The notes below the pieces were generated by a model. The model saw nothing but the letters and a program-made list of their open reading frames with translations. It was not told the DNA's origin and made no database searches. Shown here piece by piece: positions 26,541-35,412 of a stretch of 64,000 bases of DNA (position 1 is the stretch's first letter; each line of letters starts with the position of its first letter). The position numbers were made by a program, and so were the translations under genes. The DNA comes from UBA7398 sp964632545 (GTDB lineage Bacteria > Actinomycetota > Actinomycetes > Nanopelagicales > Nanopelagicaceae): assembly GCA_964632545.1 (NCBI GenBank), contig CAZWBQ010000001.1, positions 86,432-150,431 of the forward strand, in the 5' to 3' direction.

Positions 26541-27485
26541 GTGTTGTTGAATCCTGATTTAAATGTTGTGGCTTTAGGTGGTGGACACGGACTTGCTGCG
26601 ACATTAACTTCGCTACGTCGAGTTACCGCAAAATTAACTGCAATTGTGACAGTAGCTGACAATGGTGGATCAAGCGGAAGGTTACGCGAAGAATTTAATA
26701 CTTTGCCGCCAGGGGATTTGCGAATGGCGTTAGCTGCCTTATGTGCTGATGATGAATGGGGCAGAAGCTGGGCTGAAATTATGCAGTATCGATTTACTTC
26801 TACCGGCGCCATGAATGGTCATGCGGTTGGGAATTTACTTTTAGCCGCACTTTGGGATAAAGATGGCGATCCCGTGTCAGGTTTAGATCGAGTTGCTTCG
26901 CTATTGAAAGTGGTTGGTCGAGTTCTTCCGATGGCGATTGAGCCGTTAGATATTGAAGGCACATTTCAATCTTCGATTGGCAGAACAATTATCAGGGGTC
27001 AGAAGGAAGTTGCGATTGCTAAAGGTAAATTGGAAACTTTAAAATTAATCCCAGAGAACGTATCAGCCACTCCAGAGGGCTTGGCCGCCATCGCTACCGC
27101 CGATTGGATTACTTTTGGACCTGGGTCATGGTTTTCCAGTGTGCTTCCGCATTTTTTAATCAAGCAACAGATTGATGCGATTCAGAAATCTAAAGCGAGA
27201 AAATTAGTAATACTTAATTTAGATGCAACGCCATCGATGCGGGGTGATGAATTTGCCGGTAGTTCCCCTGCAGAACATTTGGCAATATTGCAGAAATTTG
27301 CACCAGATTTTCGTTGCGATATTGCGTTAGCTGATACATCAGTAGCCCTTGATAAAGGGGCGATGGAGCGAGCTGTCGCTGATATCGGGGGCGAATTAAT
27401 TGTGGCGGATATCGCATCTGGCGGCAGTGTGCACCATGATCCTGAAAAATTAGGTCCCGTAATCAGCCACATTTTCTCGCGATAG
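26541..27485 (+). CDS. yvcK: YvcK / CofD-like gluconeogenesis factor
   Basis: 314-aa protein of the YvcK family, related to the CofD transferase fold. It shows ALGGGHGLAATLTSLR at the N-terminus, TVADNGGSSGRLREE near 35-50 and PPGDLRMALAAL near 58. It binds UDP-sugars in Bacillus and mycobacteria and supports cell-wall homeostasis. The GTG start lies 2 bp after the rapZ stop. Confidence 0.92.
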   Translation: MLLNPDLNVVALGGGHGLAATLTSLRRVTAKLTAIVTVADNGGSSGRLREEFNTLPPGDLRMALAALCADDEWGRSWAEIMQYRFTSTGAMNGHAVGNLLLAALWDKDGDPVSGLDRVASLLKVVGRVLPMAIEPLDIEGTFQSSIGRTIIRGQKEVAIAKGKLETLKLIPENVSATPEGLAAIATADWITFGPGSWFSSVLPHFLIKQQIDAIQKSKARKLVILNLDATPSMRGDEFAGSSPAEHLAILQKFAPDFRCDIALADTSVALDKGAMERAVADIGGELIVADIASGGSVHHDPEKLGPVISHIFSR

Positions 27486-27521
27486 ATGCTTGGATACGGG
27501 CAAGGCTAAAGGAGTTTATAA

Positions 27522-28499
27522 ATGGCAATGACAGCATCGGTAAAAGATGAGTTAAGTAGGCTCTCGATTACCAAACCTTGCTGCCGTAAAGCAGAGGTAT
27601 CCTCAATTTTAAGATTTGCTGGTGGGTTGCATTTAACTTCTGGAAAAATAATGGTGGAAGTTGAATTAGATACCGCGCAGAGCGCCCGTCGGTTACGTAA
27701 AGATATTGCAGATATTTATGGACACGAGAGCGATCTTGCAGTTATCAGCGCAGGTGGATTACGTAAAGGAAGTCGATATGTTGTTCGCGTCATCAAAGAT
27801 GGCGATGCGCTAGCAAGACAAACTGGATTAGTCGATAGCAACGGCCGACCAGTTCGAGGGTTACCGCCACAAGTTGTCTCCGCCGCTTTATGTGATGCTG
27901 AAGCTGCATGGCGTGGTGCGTTCTTAGCACACGGTTCCTTAACTGAACCAGGCAGATCATCCGCGCTAGAAATTACCTGTCCCGGACCAGAAGCGGCATT
28001 AGCTTTAGTAGGGTCTGCTCGCAGATTGGGAATTGTGGCAAAAGCTAGGGAAGTACGTGGCGTTGATCGGGTAGTAATTAGAGATGGTGATGCCATCGGA
28101 GTATTACTTACTCGGCTGGGTGCACATGAAAGTGTTTTGGCTTGGGAAGAGCGCAGAATGCGACGCGAAGTTCGAGCTACCGCAAATCGGTTAGCAAATT
28201 TTGATGATGCAAACTTACGACGATCTGCAAGAGCTGCAGTTGCGGCTTCAGCACGTGTACAACGAGCCATGGAAATTTTAAGCGCTGAAATTCCAGATCA
28301 TTTGCGCGAAGCGGGCGAGCTTCGAATTCAACATGGCCAAGCAAGCTTGGAAGAACTCGGATCACTTGCATCACCACCCATGACTAAGGATGCAATCGCT
28401 GGTCGAATTCGTAGATTGTTGGCAATGGCCGATAAACGGGCGCAAGATTTAGGAATTCCCGATACCGAAGCAGGGCTATCACCAGATTTGTTGGGATAG
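27522..28499 (+). CDS. whiA: WhiA, DNA-binding protein with homing-endonuclease-like fold
   Basis: 325 aa. N-terminal LAGLIDADG-like domain (VKDELSRL, CCRKAE at start, FLAHGSLTEPGRSSALEI near 140) and C-terminal helix-turn-helix (LEELGSLASPPMTKDAIAGRIRRL, in parts, near 275-305). In sporulating actinobacteria WhiA controls division genes; it is kept in non-sporulating relatives. GGAG at seven bases from the ATG supports this start; a second ATG is two codons later. Confidence 0.94.
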   Translation: MAMTASVKDELSRLSITKPCCRKAEVSSILRFAGGLHLTSGKIMVEVELDTAQSARRLRKDIADIYGHESDLAVISAGGLRKGSRYVVRVIKDGDALARQTGLVDSNGRPVRGLPPQVVSAALCDAEAAWRGAFLAHGSLTEPGRSSALEITCPGPEAALALVGSARRLGIVAKAREVRGVDRVVIRDGDAIGVLLTRLGAHESVLAWEERRMRREVRATANRLANFDDANLRRSARAAVAASARVQRAMEILSAEIPDHLREAGELRIQHGQASLEELGSLASPPMTKDAIAGRIRRLLAMADKRAQDLGIPDTEAGLSPDLLG

Positions 28500-28506
28500 T
28501 TCGCTC

Positions 28507-28534
28507 TTAACCGACTGTTAAGATTGGCTATACC
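28507..28534 (+). promoter_or_regulatory. Possible promoter of gap-pgk
   Basis: TTAACC (28507-28512), 16 bp spacer, TATACC (28529-28534). The implied leader of about 75 nt contains an 8-bp hairpin with one bulge (28541-28549 pairing with 28562-28569) before the GGAG ribosome binding site. The hexamers are only moderate matches. Confidence 0.4.
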
Positions 28535-28613
28535 CACAATGTCGTGGTTAATTAAAGAATCAACCCGACAAATTCAGAATTTATCGTTGAGAAACTAATG
28601 GAGTGGAGTAATC

Positions 28614-29615
28614 GTGGTCAAAGTAGGCATTAATGGTTTCGGTCGAATTGGTAGAAACTTTTTCAGAGCAGCGCTCGCCCCAAATTCAAATATTGAAATC
28701 GTAGGCATTAATGATCTAACCGATAACGCAACTTTGGCGCACCTTTTAAAGTATGACTCAATCTTGGGTCGGCTGGGACTTCCAGTCACTTTCACAGATG
28801 ACACCATCACAGTTGGTGGCAAGACCATCAAAATATTTGCAGAACGCGATCCAGCTCTGCTTCCTTGGGCTACGGTCGGAGCGGAAGTTGTGTTGGAGTC
28901 GACCGGCCATTTCACTAAAGCTGCAGATGCAAAGAAACATATTACCGCTGGAGCGAAGAAGGTAATTATCTCAGCGCCAGCAACTGATGAAGATATAACT
29001 GTTGTAATGGGGGTAAATCACACTCAATATGAGAGCGCAAAGCATCACATTATTTCAAATGCTTCTTGCACAACTAATTGCTTAGCGCCAATGGCGAAAG
29101 TAATTAACGATACTTTTGGAATAGTTCGTGGTTTTATGACCACTGTTCATGCTTATACAAACGACCAAGTTATTTTAGATTTTCCGCATAAGGATTTGCG
29201 TAGAACTCGTGCTGCTGCGACAAACATTATTCCTACATCGACTGGAGCAGCAAAAGCTATATCGCTAGTTCTGCCAGAGCTGAAGGGCAAACTAGATGGT
29301 TATGCGCTTCGAGTCCCAGTCCCAACAGGTTCAATCACAGATTTAACTTTAGAACTTTCTCGCGAAGTAACTGCAGCTGAAATCAATGCTGCCATCAAAA
29401 CTGCATCTGAAACAACGCTAAAAGGTATTTTGCTTTATACCGAAGATCCAATTGTTTCTTCAGACATTGTTACCGATCCGCACTCTTGCATCTTTGATGC
29501 TGGAATAACTAAAGCTAATGGCACCACAGTTAAAGTTGCTGGTTGGTATGACAATGAATGGGGTTACTCAAATCGATTAGTAGATCTAATCGGTTACGTA
29601 GGTAAATCGCTCTAA
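28614..29615 (+). CDS. gap: Glyceraldehyde-3-phosphate dehydrogenase
   Basis: Glycolytic NAD-dependent dehydrogenase, 333 aa. Rossmann start VGINGFGRIGRN, catalytic Cys152 in NASCTTNCLAP, and substrate-binding regions STGAAKAI and WYDNEWGYSNR. GTG start with GGAG upstream. The stop overlaps the pgk ATG by one base. gap-pgk-tpiA-secG is the classic actinobacterial glycolytic cluster. Confidence 0.97.
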   Translation: MVKVGINGFGRIGRNFFRAALAPNSNIEIVGINDLTDNATLAHLLKYDSILGRLGLPVTFTDDTITVGGKTIKIFAERDPALLPWATVGAEVVLESTGHFTKAADAKKHITAGAKKVIISAPATDEDITVVMGVNHTQYESAKHHIISNASCTTNCLAPMAKVINDTFGIVRGFMTTVHAYTNDQVILDFPHKDLRRTRAAATNIIPTSTGAAKAISLVLPELKGKLDGYALRVPVPTGSITDLTLELSREVTAAEINAAIKTASETTLKGILLYTEDPIVSSDIVTDPHSCIFDAGITKANGTTVKVAGWYDNEWGYSNRLVDLIGYVGKSL

Positions 29616-30805
29616 TGTCTATTCCAAATCTCGCCTCTCTTGATGTTAAAGGGAAGCGAGTATTTCTCCGTTGCGATTTGAATGTTCCATTAAAAGATGG
29701 CTTGATAACCGATGATGGCAGGATTAAAGCTTCGCTTCCGACGATAAATACTTTGCTGGAAAGTGGCGCATCTCTTGTAATTTGCGCTCACCTCGGTCGC
29801 CCAAAAGGTGAACGCAAACCAGAGTTATCGTTAGCGCCAATTGCGATTCGATTAGCTGAATTACTTGGTCGGGAAGTTATTTTTGCAAGAGATGTGGTTG
29901 GTGAAAGTGCGTCAAAAGCAGTTGCAGAATTAAAAATTGGCGGTGTAGTACTGCTTGAAAACATTCGTTTCGAATTAGCTGAAACTAGCAAGGACCAAGC
30001 CGAACGATCCCGCTTAGCCGCAAAATTAGCTAGTTACGCAGATGTGTATGTAGGAGATGGGTTCGGTGCAGTACATAGAAAACATGCCTCTGTCTTTGAA
30101 ACGGCAGAATTATTGCCGCATGCTGCTGGGAAATTGATTTCGGCTGAAGTTGAAGTGCTTAGACAATTAACGATCGATCCAAATCGGCCATATGGAGTTG
30201 TGCTTGGCGGCGCAAAAGTTTCTGACAAAATCGGGGTAATTTCTAACTTATTAGAAAAAGTTAATATGTTGGCTATCGGTGGCGGAATGGTTTTCACATT
30301 TTTGGCTGCAGCAGGAAAAGAGATTGGTAAATCTCTAGTTGAAATAGAATCGATACCAACCGTAAAAGCCTTAATGTCACGAGCAAAAGAGTTAGGCGTA
30401 GAAATCCTGTTACCAACCGATATTGTGGTAGCGCCCGCATTTGCTAATGAATTGCCAAAAGTAGTTTCTGTAAACGAAATTCCATCAGACCAGATTGGAT
30501 TAGATATTGGTCCCGATTCTGCAAAGAAATTTGCAGATGCTATAACTAAATGTCATACCGTTTTTTGGAATGGACCAATGGGAGTTTTTGAATTCTCTAA
30601 CTTCGCAGCTGGCACAAAAGCCATTGCGCAGGCACTTACTGAAGTAGATGGTTTAGCAGTTGTTGGCGGGGGAGATTCCGCCGCTGCAGTGCGCGCCCTT
30701 GGGTTTACTGATTCACAATTCGGTTATATTTCAACCGGTGGCGGAGCCTCTCTTGAATATCTAGAGGGTAAAGAGTTACCAGGTTTAACAGCTTTAGAAG
30801 TTTAG
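29615..30805 (+). CDS. pgk: Phosphoglycerate kinase
   Basis: ATP-generating glycolytic kinase, 396 aa. N-domain RCDLNVPL near 18, HLGRPKGE near 60 and the hinge; C-domain nucleotide site VLGGAKVSDKIGV near 195 and VVGGGDSAAAV near 350. It starts on the last base of the gap stop, so the two genes are tightly coupled. Confidence 0.97.
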   Translation: MSIPNLASLDVKGKRVFLRCDLNVPLKDGLITDDGRIKASLPTINTLLESGASLVICAHLGRPKGERKPELSLAPIAIRLAELLGREVIFARDVVGESASKAVAELKIGGVVLLENIRFELAETSKDQAERSRLAAKLASYADVYVGDGFGAVHRKHASVFETAELLPHAAGKLISAEVEVLRQLTIDPNRPYGVVLGGAKVSDKIGVISNLLEKVNMLAIGGGMVFTFLAAAGKEIGKSLVEIESIPTVKALMSRAKELGVEILLPTDIVVAPAFANELPKVVSVNEIPSDQIGLDIGPDSAKKFADAITKCHTVFWNGPMGVFEFSNFAAGTKAIAQALTEVDGLAVVGGGDSAAAVRALGFTDSQFGYISTGGGASLEYLEGKELPGLTALEV

Positions 30806-30836
30806 TTCGTAATCATTTAACTTAGAGGAGCGAATA

Positions 30837-31610
30837 GTGCGTAAGCCGTTAGTTGCAGGTAATTGGAAGATGAACCTCAACCATTTAGAGGCGATCGCAG
30901 TAACTCAAAAATTGGCTTATTCAATTGAAGATAAAGATTACGATGCAGTTGATATCACCATAATCCCACCGTTTACCGATATTAGATCAATCCAAACTTT
31001 GGTAGATGGAGATCGCCTCAAACTAACTTACGGTGCCCAAGATCTTTCACCTGATACATCTGGTGCGTTCACCGGAGATATTTCGGGTTCAATGCTCAAG
31101 AAATTGGGTTGCACCTATGTTTTAGTAGGCCATTCTGAACGCCGCGCCATTCATAAGGAGAGCGATGAACTACTTAATAAGAAAGTCAAAGCTGCGCTAG
31201 CAAATGAATTAACCCCGATATTTTGCATAGGCGAAGAGTTGGCAATTCGCGAAGAAGGTTCTCAAGTCCAGCATGTTCTAAATCAAATTCGAATTGGTTT
31301 GCGCGGTTTTCATAAACCTGATTTGAAAAAAATAGTTTTCGCATATGAACCAGTTTGGGCTATTGGTACTGGAAAGACCGCTACACCAGAAGATGCGCAA
31401 GAAGTTTGTAGCGCTATCCGCGAAGATTTGAAGAAGTTCGGTAGCGATGAAATAGCTGACAACGCAAAGATCCTTTATGGTGGTTCTGTGAAATCGGCTA
31501 ATATCGTCGATATTATGAAACAACCGGATGTAGATGGCGTATTGGTAGGCGGCGCGAGCCTCGATCCCGAAGAATTCGCCCGCATTTCGAAGTTTCATCG
31601 CGTCCTATAG
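30837..31610 (+). CDS. tpiA: Triosephosphate isomerase
   Basis: Interconverts dihydroxyacetone phosphate and glyceraldehyde 3-phosphate. 257-aa TIM barrel with Lys11 in GNWKMN, His99 in VGHSERR, Glu171 in YEPVWAIGTGK and phosphate loop YGGSVKSAN. GTG start with GAGGAG ribosome binding site, 31 bp after pgk. Confidence 0.97.
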   Translation: MRKPLVAGNWKMNLNHLEAIAVTQKLAYSIEDKDYDAVDITIIPPFTDIRSIQTLVDGDRLKLTYGAQDLSPDTSGAFTGDISGSMLKKLGCTYVLVGHSERRAIHKESDELLNKKVKAALANELTPIFCIGEELAIREEGSQVQHVLNQIRIGLRGFHKPDLKKIVFAYEPVWAIGTGKTATPEDAQEVCSAIREDLKKFGSDEIADNAKILYGGSVKSANIVDIMKQPDVDGVLVGGASLDPEEFARISKFHRVL

Positions 31611-31688
31611 CGCGGTATCCTTACGCCTTGTAAATGTCCGTTAAAACTGAAGTGTCTTTGCAATCTTAAACTTGTTAGGGGTTATTAA

Positions 31689-31919
31689 GTGAAGTTAGCG
31701 CTCTCGCTCCTTTTAATTGTTACTAGCGTTCTTATGATTCTGCTCGTATTACTCCATAAAGGTAAAGGGTCTGGACTTTCAGATTTATTTGGCGGTGGAA
31801 TTTCATCGACTTACGGTGGGTCTTCTGTAGTAGAACGAAATTTAGATCGAATTACAATCGTGGTAGGTGGACTTTGGTTTGCCAGCGTAGTTGCACTCAG
31901 TTTGTTACTAAAGAATTAA
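31689..31919 (+). CDS. secG: Preprotein translocase subunit SecG
   Basis: Small membrane component of the Sec channel, 76 aa, two hydrophobic segments (about 2-22 and 54-72). The conserved linker LLHKGKGSGLSDLFGGG lies between them. GTG start behind AGGGG. Its place after tpiA is conserved in actinobacteria. Confidence 0.92.
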   Translation: MKLALSLLLIVTSVLMILLVLLHKGKGSGLSDLFGGGISSTYGGSSVVERNLDRITIVVGGLWFASVVALSLLLKN

Positions 31920-31945
31920 TTTCTTAACTGTAAGAAAGGGAAATC

Positions 31946-32293
31946 ATGGCCGGTGGTAGCGCAATACGTGGATCTAGAGTTGGTGCGGGTCCAATGGGAG
32001 AAGCCGAACGCGGCGAAGCAATTGCCCGCTTTCGAGTTTCATATTGGTGCTTAAACGGACACGAAACAAAACCTTCATTCGCAGAAGATGGCACAGTTGT
32101 TATTCCAGATGAATGGGATTGTCCACGTTGTGGTTTTCCAGCTGGACGCGATAAAAGTAATCCGCCAAGCCCAGTAGTTAATACGCCTTACAAAACCCAT
32201 CTTGCATATGTAAAGGAACGTAGAACTGAAGCGGAAGCGCAGAAGATATTAGAAGATGCGCTTCGCAATCTACGTGGTGATGAAGAGGAATAA
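31946..32293 (+). CDS. rbpA: RNA polymerase-binding protein RbpA
   Basis: Actinobacteria-specific transcription activator that binds RNA polymerase and the main sigma factor. 115 aa: basic N-terminal tail, core domain with WCLNGHE and WDCPRCGFPAG (zinc-type Cys), linker, and the sigma-interacting helix HLAYVKERRTEAEAQKILEDA near residue 85-105. Strong ribosome binding site AAAGGGA. Its presence is a firm phylum marker. Confidence 0.93.
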   Translation: MAGGSAIRGSRVGAGPMGEAERGEAIARFRVSYWCLNGHETKPSFAEDGTVVIPDEWDCPRCGFPAGRDKSNPPSPVVNTPYKTHLAYVKERRTEAEAQKILEDALRNLRGDEEE

Positions 32294-32300
32294 AGTAGGG

Positions 32301-32422
32301 TAGACTTCACCTGCATCGCATTCGCGGTGTAGTTTTATTCATACGAGCGTCAGATACGCTCTCTTGCGAGTCTTAGCTACCAATCTTTACGAGACGCGCT
32401 TGTTGTCTCGATTGGTGTTTAC
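32301..32422 (+). promoter_or_regulatory. Structured 5' leader of the DEAD-box helicase gene
   Basis: A -10-like TAGACT (32301-32306) is followed by roughly 110 nt without coding. Two hairpins are visible: GAGCGT/ACGCTC at 32345-32361, and a two-part stem at 32379-32416 (ACCAAT with ATTGGT, and CGAGAC with GTCTCG). The second ends 6 nt before the ATG and leaves no free ribosome binding site. This suggests control by RNA structure; the helicase itself could open it. Confidence 0.55.
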
Positions 32423-33859
32423 ATGTCATTTCTTAAATTGGGCGTTAATGCTGCGCTCGTACGTACTCTTACTCAAAACGGTATAACGTCGCCGTTTCCA
32501 ATTCAATCCGCATCGCTACCTGATGCGATTTCTGGTCGCGATATTTTAGGTCGCGGGCAAACTGGATCAGGAAAAACTCTAGCTTTTGGCCTTGCTCTAC
32601 TTACGCGTCTTGCTGATCGTAAGGCTCTACCTAATAAACCGCTTGCGTTAATTCTTTCGCCTACTCGCGAATTAGCTATGCAGATAACCGATGTAATCGG
32701 AGATTTAGCACCTGTAGTCGGATTGAATGCACAAGTTGTTGCTGGTGGACTTTCTTATCACAAACAACAGCAAGCGCTTCGACGAGGTGTAACTATTGTG
32801 GTTGCAACTCCGGGCCGTTTAATGGATTTAATGGAACAGAAAGATGTAATTCTCTCAGATGTTGAAATTACAGTTTTAGATGAAGCTGATCAAATGGCTG
32901 ATATGGGTTTCTTGCCTTCCGTGCGTGAGATTCTAAATAAGACCAAAGCTGATGGACAAAGAATGCTCTTCAGCGCAACATTAGATCGCGATGTTGATTC
33001 ACTTGTGAAGAAATATCTAAAAGAACCTGCTACTCACTCCGTGCAAAATGAAACATCTTCAGTTACAAAAATGAGCCATCACGTGTTGGTCCATGAAGCT
33101 AACCATAAAGATGAAATAACTTCACAAATCGCGGCTCGTGATGGTCGTACGATTTTCTTCGTTAGAACAAAACGCGGCGCTGATAAATTAACTGAAAAAT
33201 TATTACGCGCTGGCGTAAAAGTAGGGGCACTCCACGGTGGAAAAACTCAAGCAGTTCGCACGCGAACTTTGGAGCATTTCAAGAACGGCAAAACGTTAGC
33301 TTTAGTAGCAACTGATGTGGCTGCTCGTGGAATTCACGTTGATGATGTGAGTTTAGTCGTGCATGTTGATGCTCCGGCAGATCACAAAGATTATTTGCAC
33401 CGTGCGGGAAGAACTGCTCGTGCTGGTGAAAAAGGAACTGTGGTTTCCCTTGTAACAATGTCGCAACGTGGTGAATTAAAACGAATCACCGAAAAAGCCG
33501 GAATTCGCCCAACTACGACTTCAGTGTTACCAGGTGATAGCGAACTTATAAAAATAACTGGGTCGCGTAAACCAAGCGGAATTCCGATTGTAACTACAGT
33601 TACGAAAAGTGATTCAGTCCAACCAAAATTTCCGAAAAGAAATCGACCATCTAAAGCTCGTCGAACTTCTAACGCTCGTAATGAATCAACGCGCGGTGAA
33701 AGCTCACGTAGCGAATCGCCAAGAGGTGCCACGCCAAGAAGTGCCACGCCAAGAAGTGAAGGTGGCCGTAGTAATTCTGGACCAAGAAAATATGGATCTG
33801 ATCGCGGCGCCGCTGGAAAACCAAAGAGTCGTACCGGAGAACGGCGACGAGCTCGTTAA
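32423..33859 (+). CDS. DEAD-box RNA helicase
   Basis: ATP-dependent RNA unwinding, RhlE/CsdA-like, 478 aa. Motifs: Q motif PFPIQSASLP, I GQTGSGKT, Ia PTRELAMQ, II LDEADQM near 152, III FSATL, V ATDVAARGIHV and VI HRAGRTARAG. The tail from about residue 400 is a disordered, Arg/Ser-rich extension with a duplicated 15-nt unit, typical of RNA-binding tails. A long structured leader precedes it. It converges on pgi and their stop codons overlap. The exact subfamily is not certain. Confidence 0.92.
   Translation: MSFLKLGVNAALVRTLTQNGITSPFPIQSASLPDAISGRDILGRGQTGSGKTLAFGLALLTRLADRKALPNKPLALILSPTRELAMQITDVIGDLAPVVGLNAQVVAGGLSYHKQQQALRRGVTIVVATPGRLMDLMEQKDVILSDVEITVLDEADQMADMGFLPSVREILNKTKADGQRMLFSATLDRDVDSLVKKYLKEPATHSVQNETSSVTKMSHHVLVHEANHKDEITSQIAARDGRTIFFVRTKRGADKLTEKLLRAGVKVGALHGGKTQAVRTRTLEHFKNGKTLALVATDVAARGIHVDDVSLVVHVDAPADHKDYLHRAGRTARAGEKGTVVSLVTMSQRGELKRITEKAGIRPTTTSVLPGDSELIKITGSRKPSGIPIVTTVTKSDSVQPKFPKRNRPSKARRTSNARNESTRGESSRSESPRGATPRSATPRSEGGRSNSGPRKYGSDRGAAGKPKSRTGERRRAR
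33726..33755 (+). repeat. Tandem 15-bp repeat in the helicase tail
   Basis: Two exact copies of GTGCCACGCCAAGAA in frame, encoding repeated A-T-P-R-S units within the low-complexity C-terminal tail. Confidence 0.85.
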
Positions 33860-35412
33860 AGTGCGCTAATTAAAGTTAGTAATTCAGATATCCCGTTCTT
33901 TCGATCACTAAGGTGAATTCGAAGGAGCGGGAATTTTCTTTCATTTAAAGCTTCCCCATCACCTAACGCTTGCGCCATGATCAATGTTTGCAAACTATAA
34001 ATTTGATTTGGAATTTCAATTTCTTTTTCAAAGTCACCAGTAATTTGGATAAAGGAGCCAACTTGTGGACCACCTTTATGAAACTGACCAGTTGAATGCA
34101 AGAACCGAGGACCCCAACCAAAAGTCGTTGGAACCTGCGCCTTATTAGCAATCAATTCTCTTATTTCAATTATTTCGCGATTAGAAAAACGATCCAAATA
34201 AGCCATTATCGCAATGTAACCGTGCCCGGTTATGGCATCGGTTAAATATTCGTTTAGCGAAGTTAGTTTCTTCTCAGAGAAAACTTCTATCGAACTATCT
34301 ATCAATTTTGGGGCCGGAATCTTTACCTTACCGTCTTGCCAACGAGATAAGAGGGCGCTGGTTTGATTTTTAGATTCAGTTACGTTTGGTTGATTAAAGG
34401 GATCCACTTTGAGCGCGAAACATAATAAAGCGGTAACCCACTCCCAAAAAATAAAATGTGCGCCAAGTGACCCGAGCGCTGACAATTCTCCAGAACCGTC
34501 GAATGTAATTACCGGATGGGCGCCCCCGATTGTCGAGTTCGATTTTTCAATAACAATAGGTAGAAGACCTTTTTGATTCTTCCCAGTTGATTCGGCAATT
34601 AGTTGTTCAACCCAATCACTTAGACCTGGAACATTGCTACCGCGATCTAGAAATGCAGTGAATCCATATTTTGGTTGGGCTAATAGGTAGGCCATCTGTA
34701 CCGCAGGTGATTTCAATTCAATAAATTGGGGCTGTGCTGCATTTGCATCGTCAAGCAGTACTGAAACATCTACTCCGATTAATGCTGTTGGCACCAGGCC
34801 AAATGCAGAGAGGGCGCTAAACCTTCCGCCAACATTGGGATCAGCGTTGATAACCCGAAAACCAGACTCGCGCGCAGTTTTATCGAGCGGTGAATTGGGA
34901 TCTGTGACAATCAAGATTCGATCATTAGATTTTAACCCCGCTGATTCAAATTTAGATTTAAAAATTGCCAGGTGAGATGCTGTCTCAATCGTAGAACCAG
35001 ATTTAGAACTAATAATAACTAAAGTTTTCGAGAAGTCACCTTGCATCGCATTTGAAATTTGATCGGGATCGGTACTATCGATTACAAGTAAATCTTTTCC
35101 AAAGGTTTTACTGATTACTTCAGGAGCAAGTGAAGAACCGCCCATGCCACAAAGCACAATAGTAGAAATTTTTTCTTCGCGAATCCAGGCCGATAATGCA
35201 TCTAATTGGGGGAGTAACTCTCTTGAAGTTATAGGTAGATCAATCCAATTTAATCTAATCCGCGCTTCCTCACTTGCAGCTTCGCCCCACAGTGTGAAAT
35301 CTTTATTTGCCAATCTCTTGGCAGCGGCGAGTAAATCTTGATACAGGTTGGAAGCGTAATCAATTTGCGAAAGCGCTGAACCTGAGAGCGTTATGCCATC
35401 TGTTTTGTTCAA
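33856..35412 (-). CDS. pgi: Glucose-6-phosphate isomerase
   Basis: Converts glucose 6-phosphate and fructose 6-phosphate. 518 aa with two SIS domains: GMGGSSLAPEVIS near 90-105 and SSKSGSTIET near 135; the C-terminal half carries GAHFIFWEWVTALL and KGGPQVGSF. This is the PGI type that in some bacteria is fused to transaldolase. Here it is a separate gene whose TTG start overlaps the tal stop (TTGA), so it is probably coupled to tal. Confidence 0.92.
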   Translation of the reverse strand: MNKTDGITLSGSALSQIDYASNLYQDLLAAAKRLANKDFTLWGEAASEEARIRLNWIDLPITSRELLPQLDALSAWIREEKISTIVLCGMGGSSLAPEVISKTFGKDLLVIDSTDPDQISNAMQGDFSKTLVIISSKSGSTIETASHLAIFKSKFESAGLKSNDRILIVTDPNSPLDKTARESGFRVINADPNVGGRFSALSAFGLVPTALIGVDVSVLLDDANAAQPQFIELKSPAVQMAYLLAQPKYGFTAFLDRGSNVPGLSDWVEQLIAESTGKNQKGLLPIVIEKSNSTIGGAHPVITFDGSGELSALGSLGAHFIFWEWVTALLCFALKVDPFNQPNVTESKNQTSALLSRWQDGKVKIPAPKLIDSSIEVFSEKKLTSLNEYLTDAITGHGYIAIMAYLDRFSNREIIEIRELIANKAQVPTTFGWGPRFLHSTGQFHKGGPQVGSFIQITGDFEKEIEIPNQIYSLQTLIMAQALGDGEALNERKFPLLRIHLSDRKNGISELLTLISAL

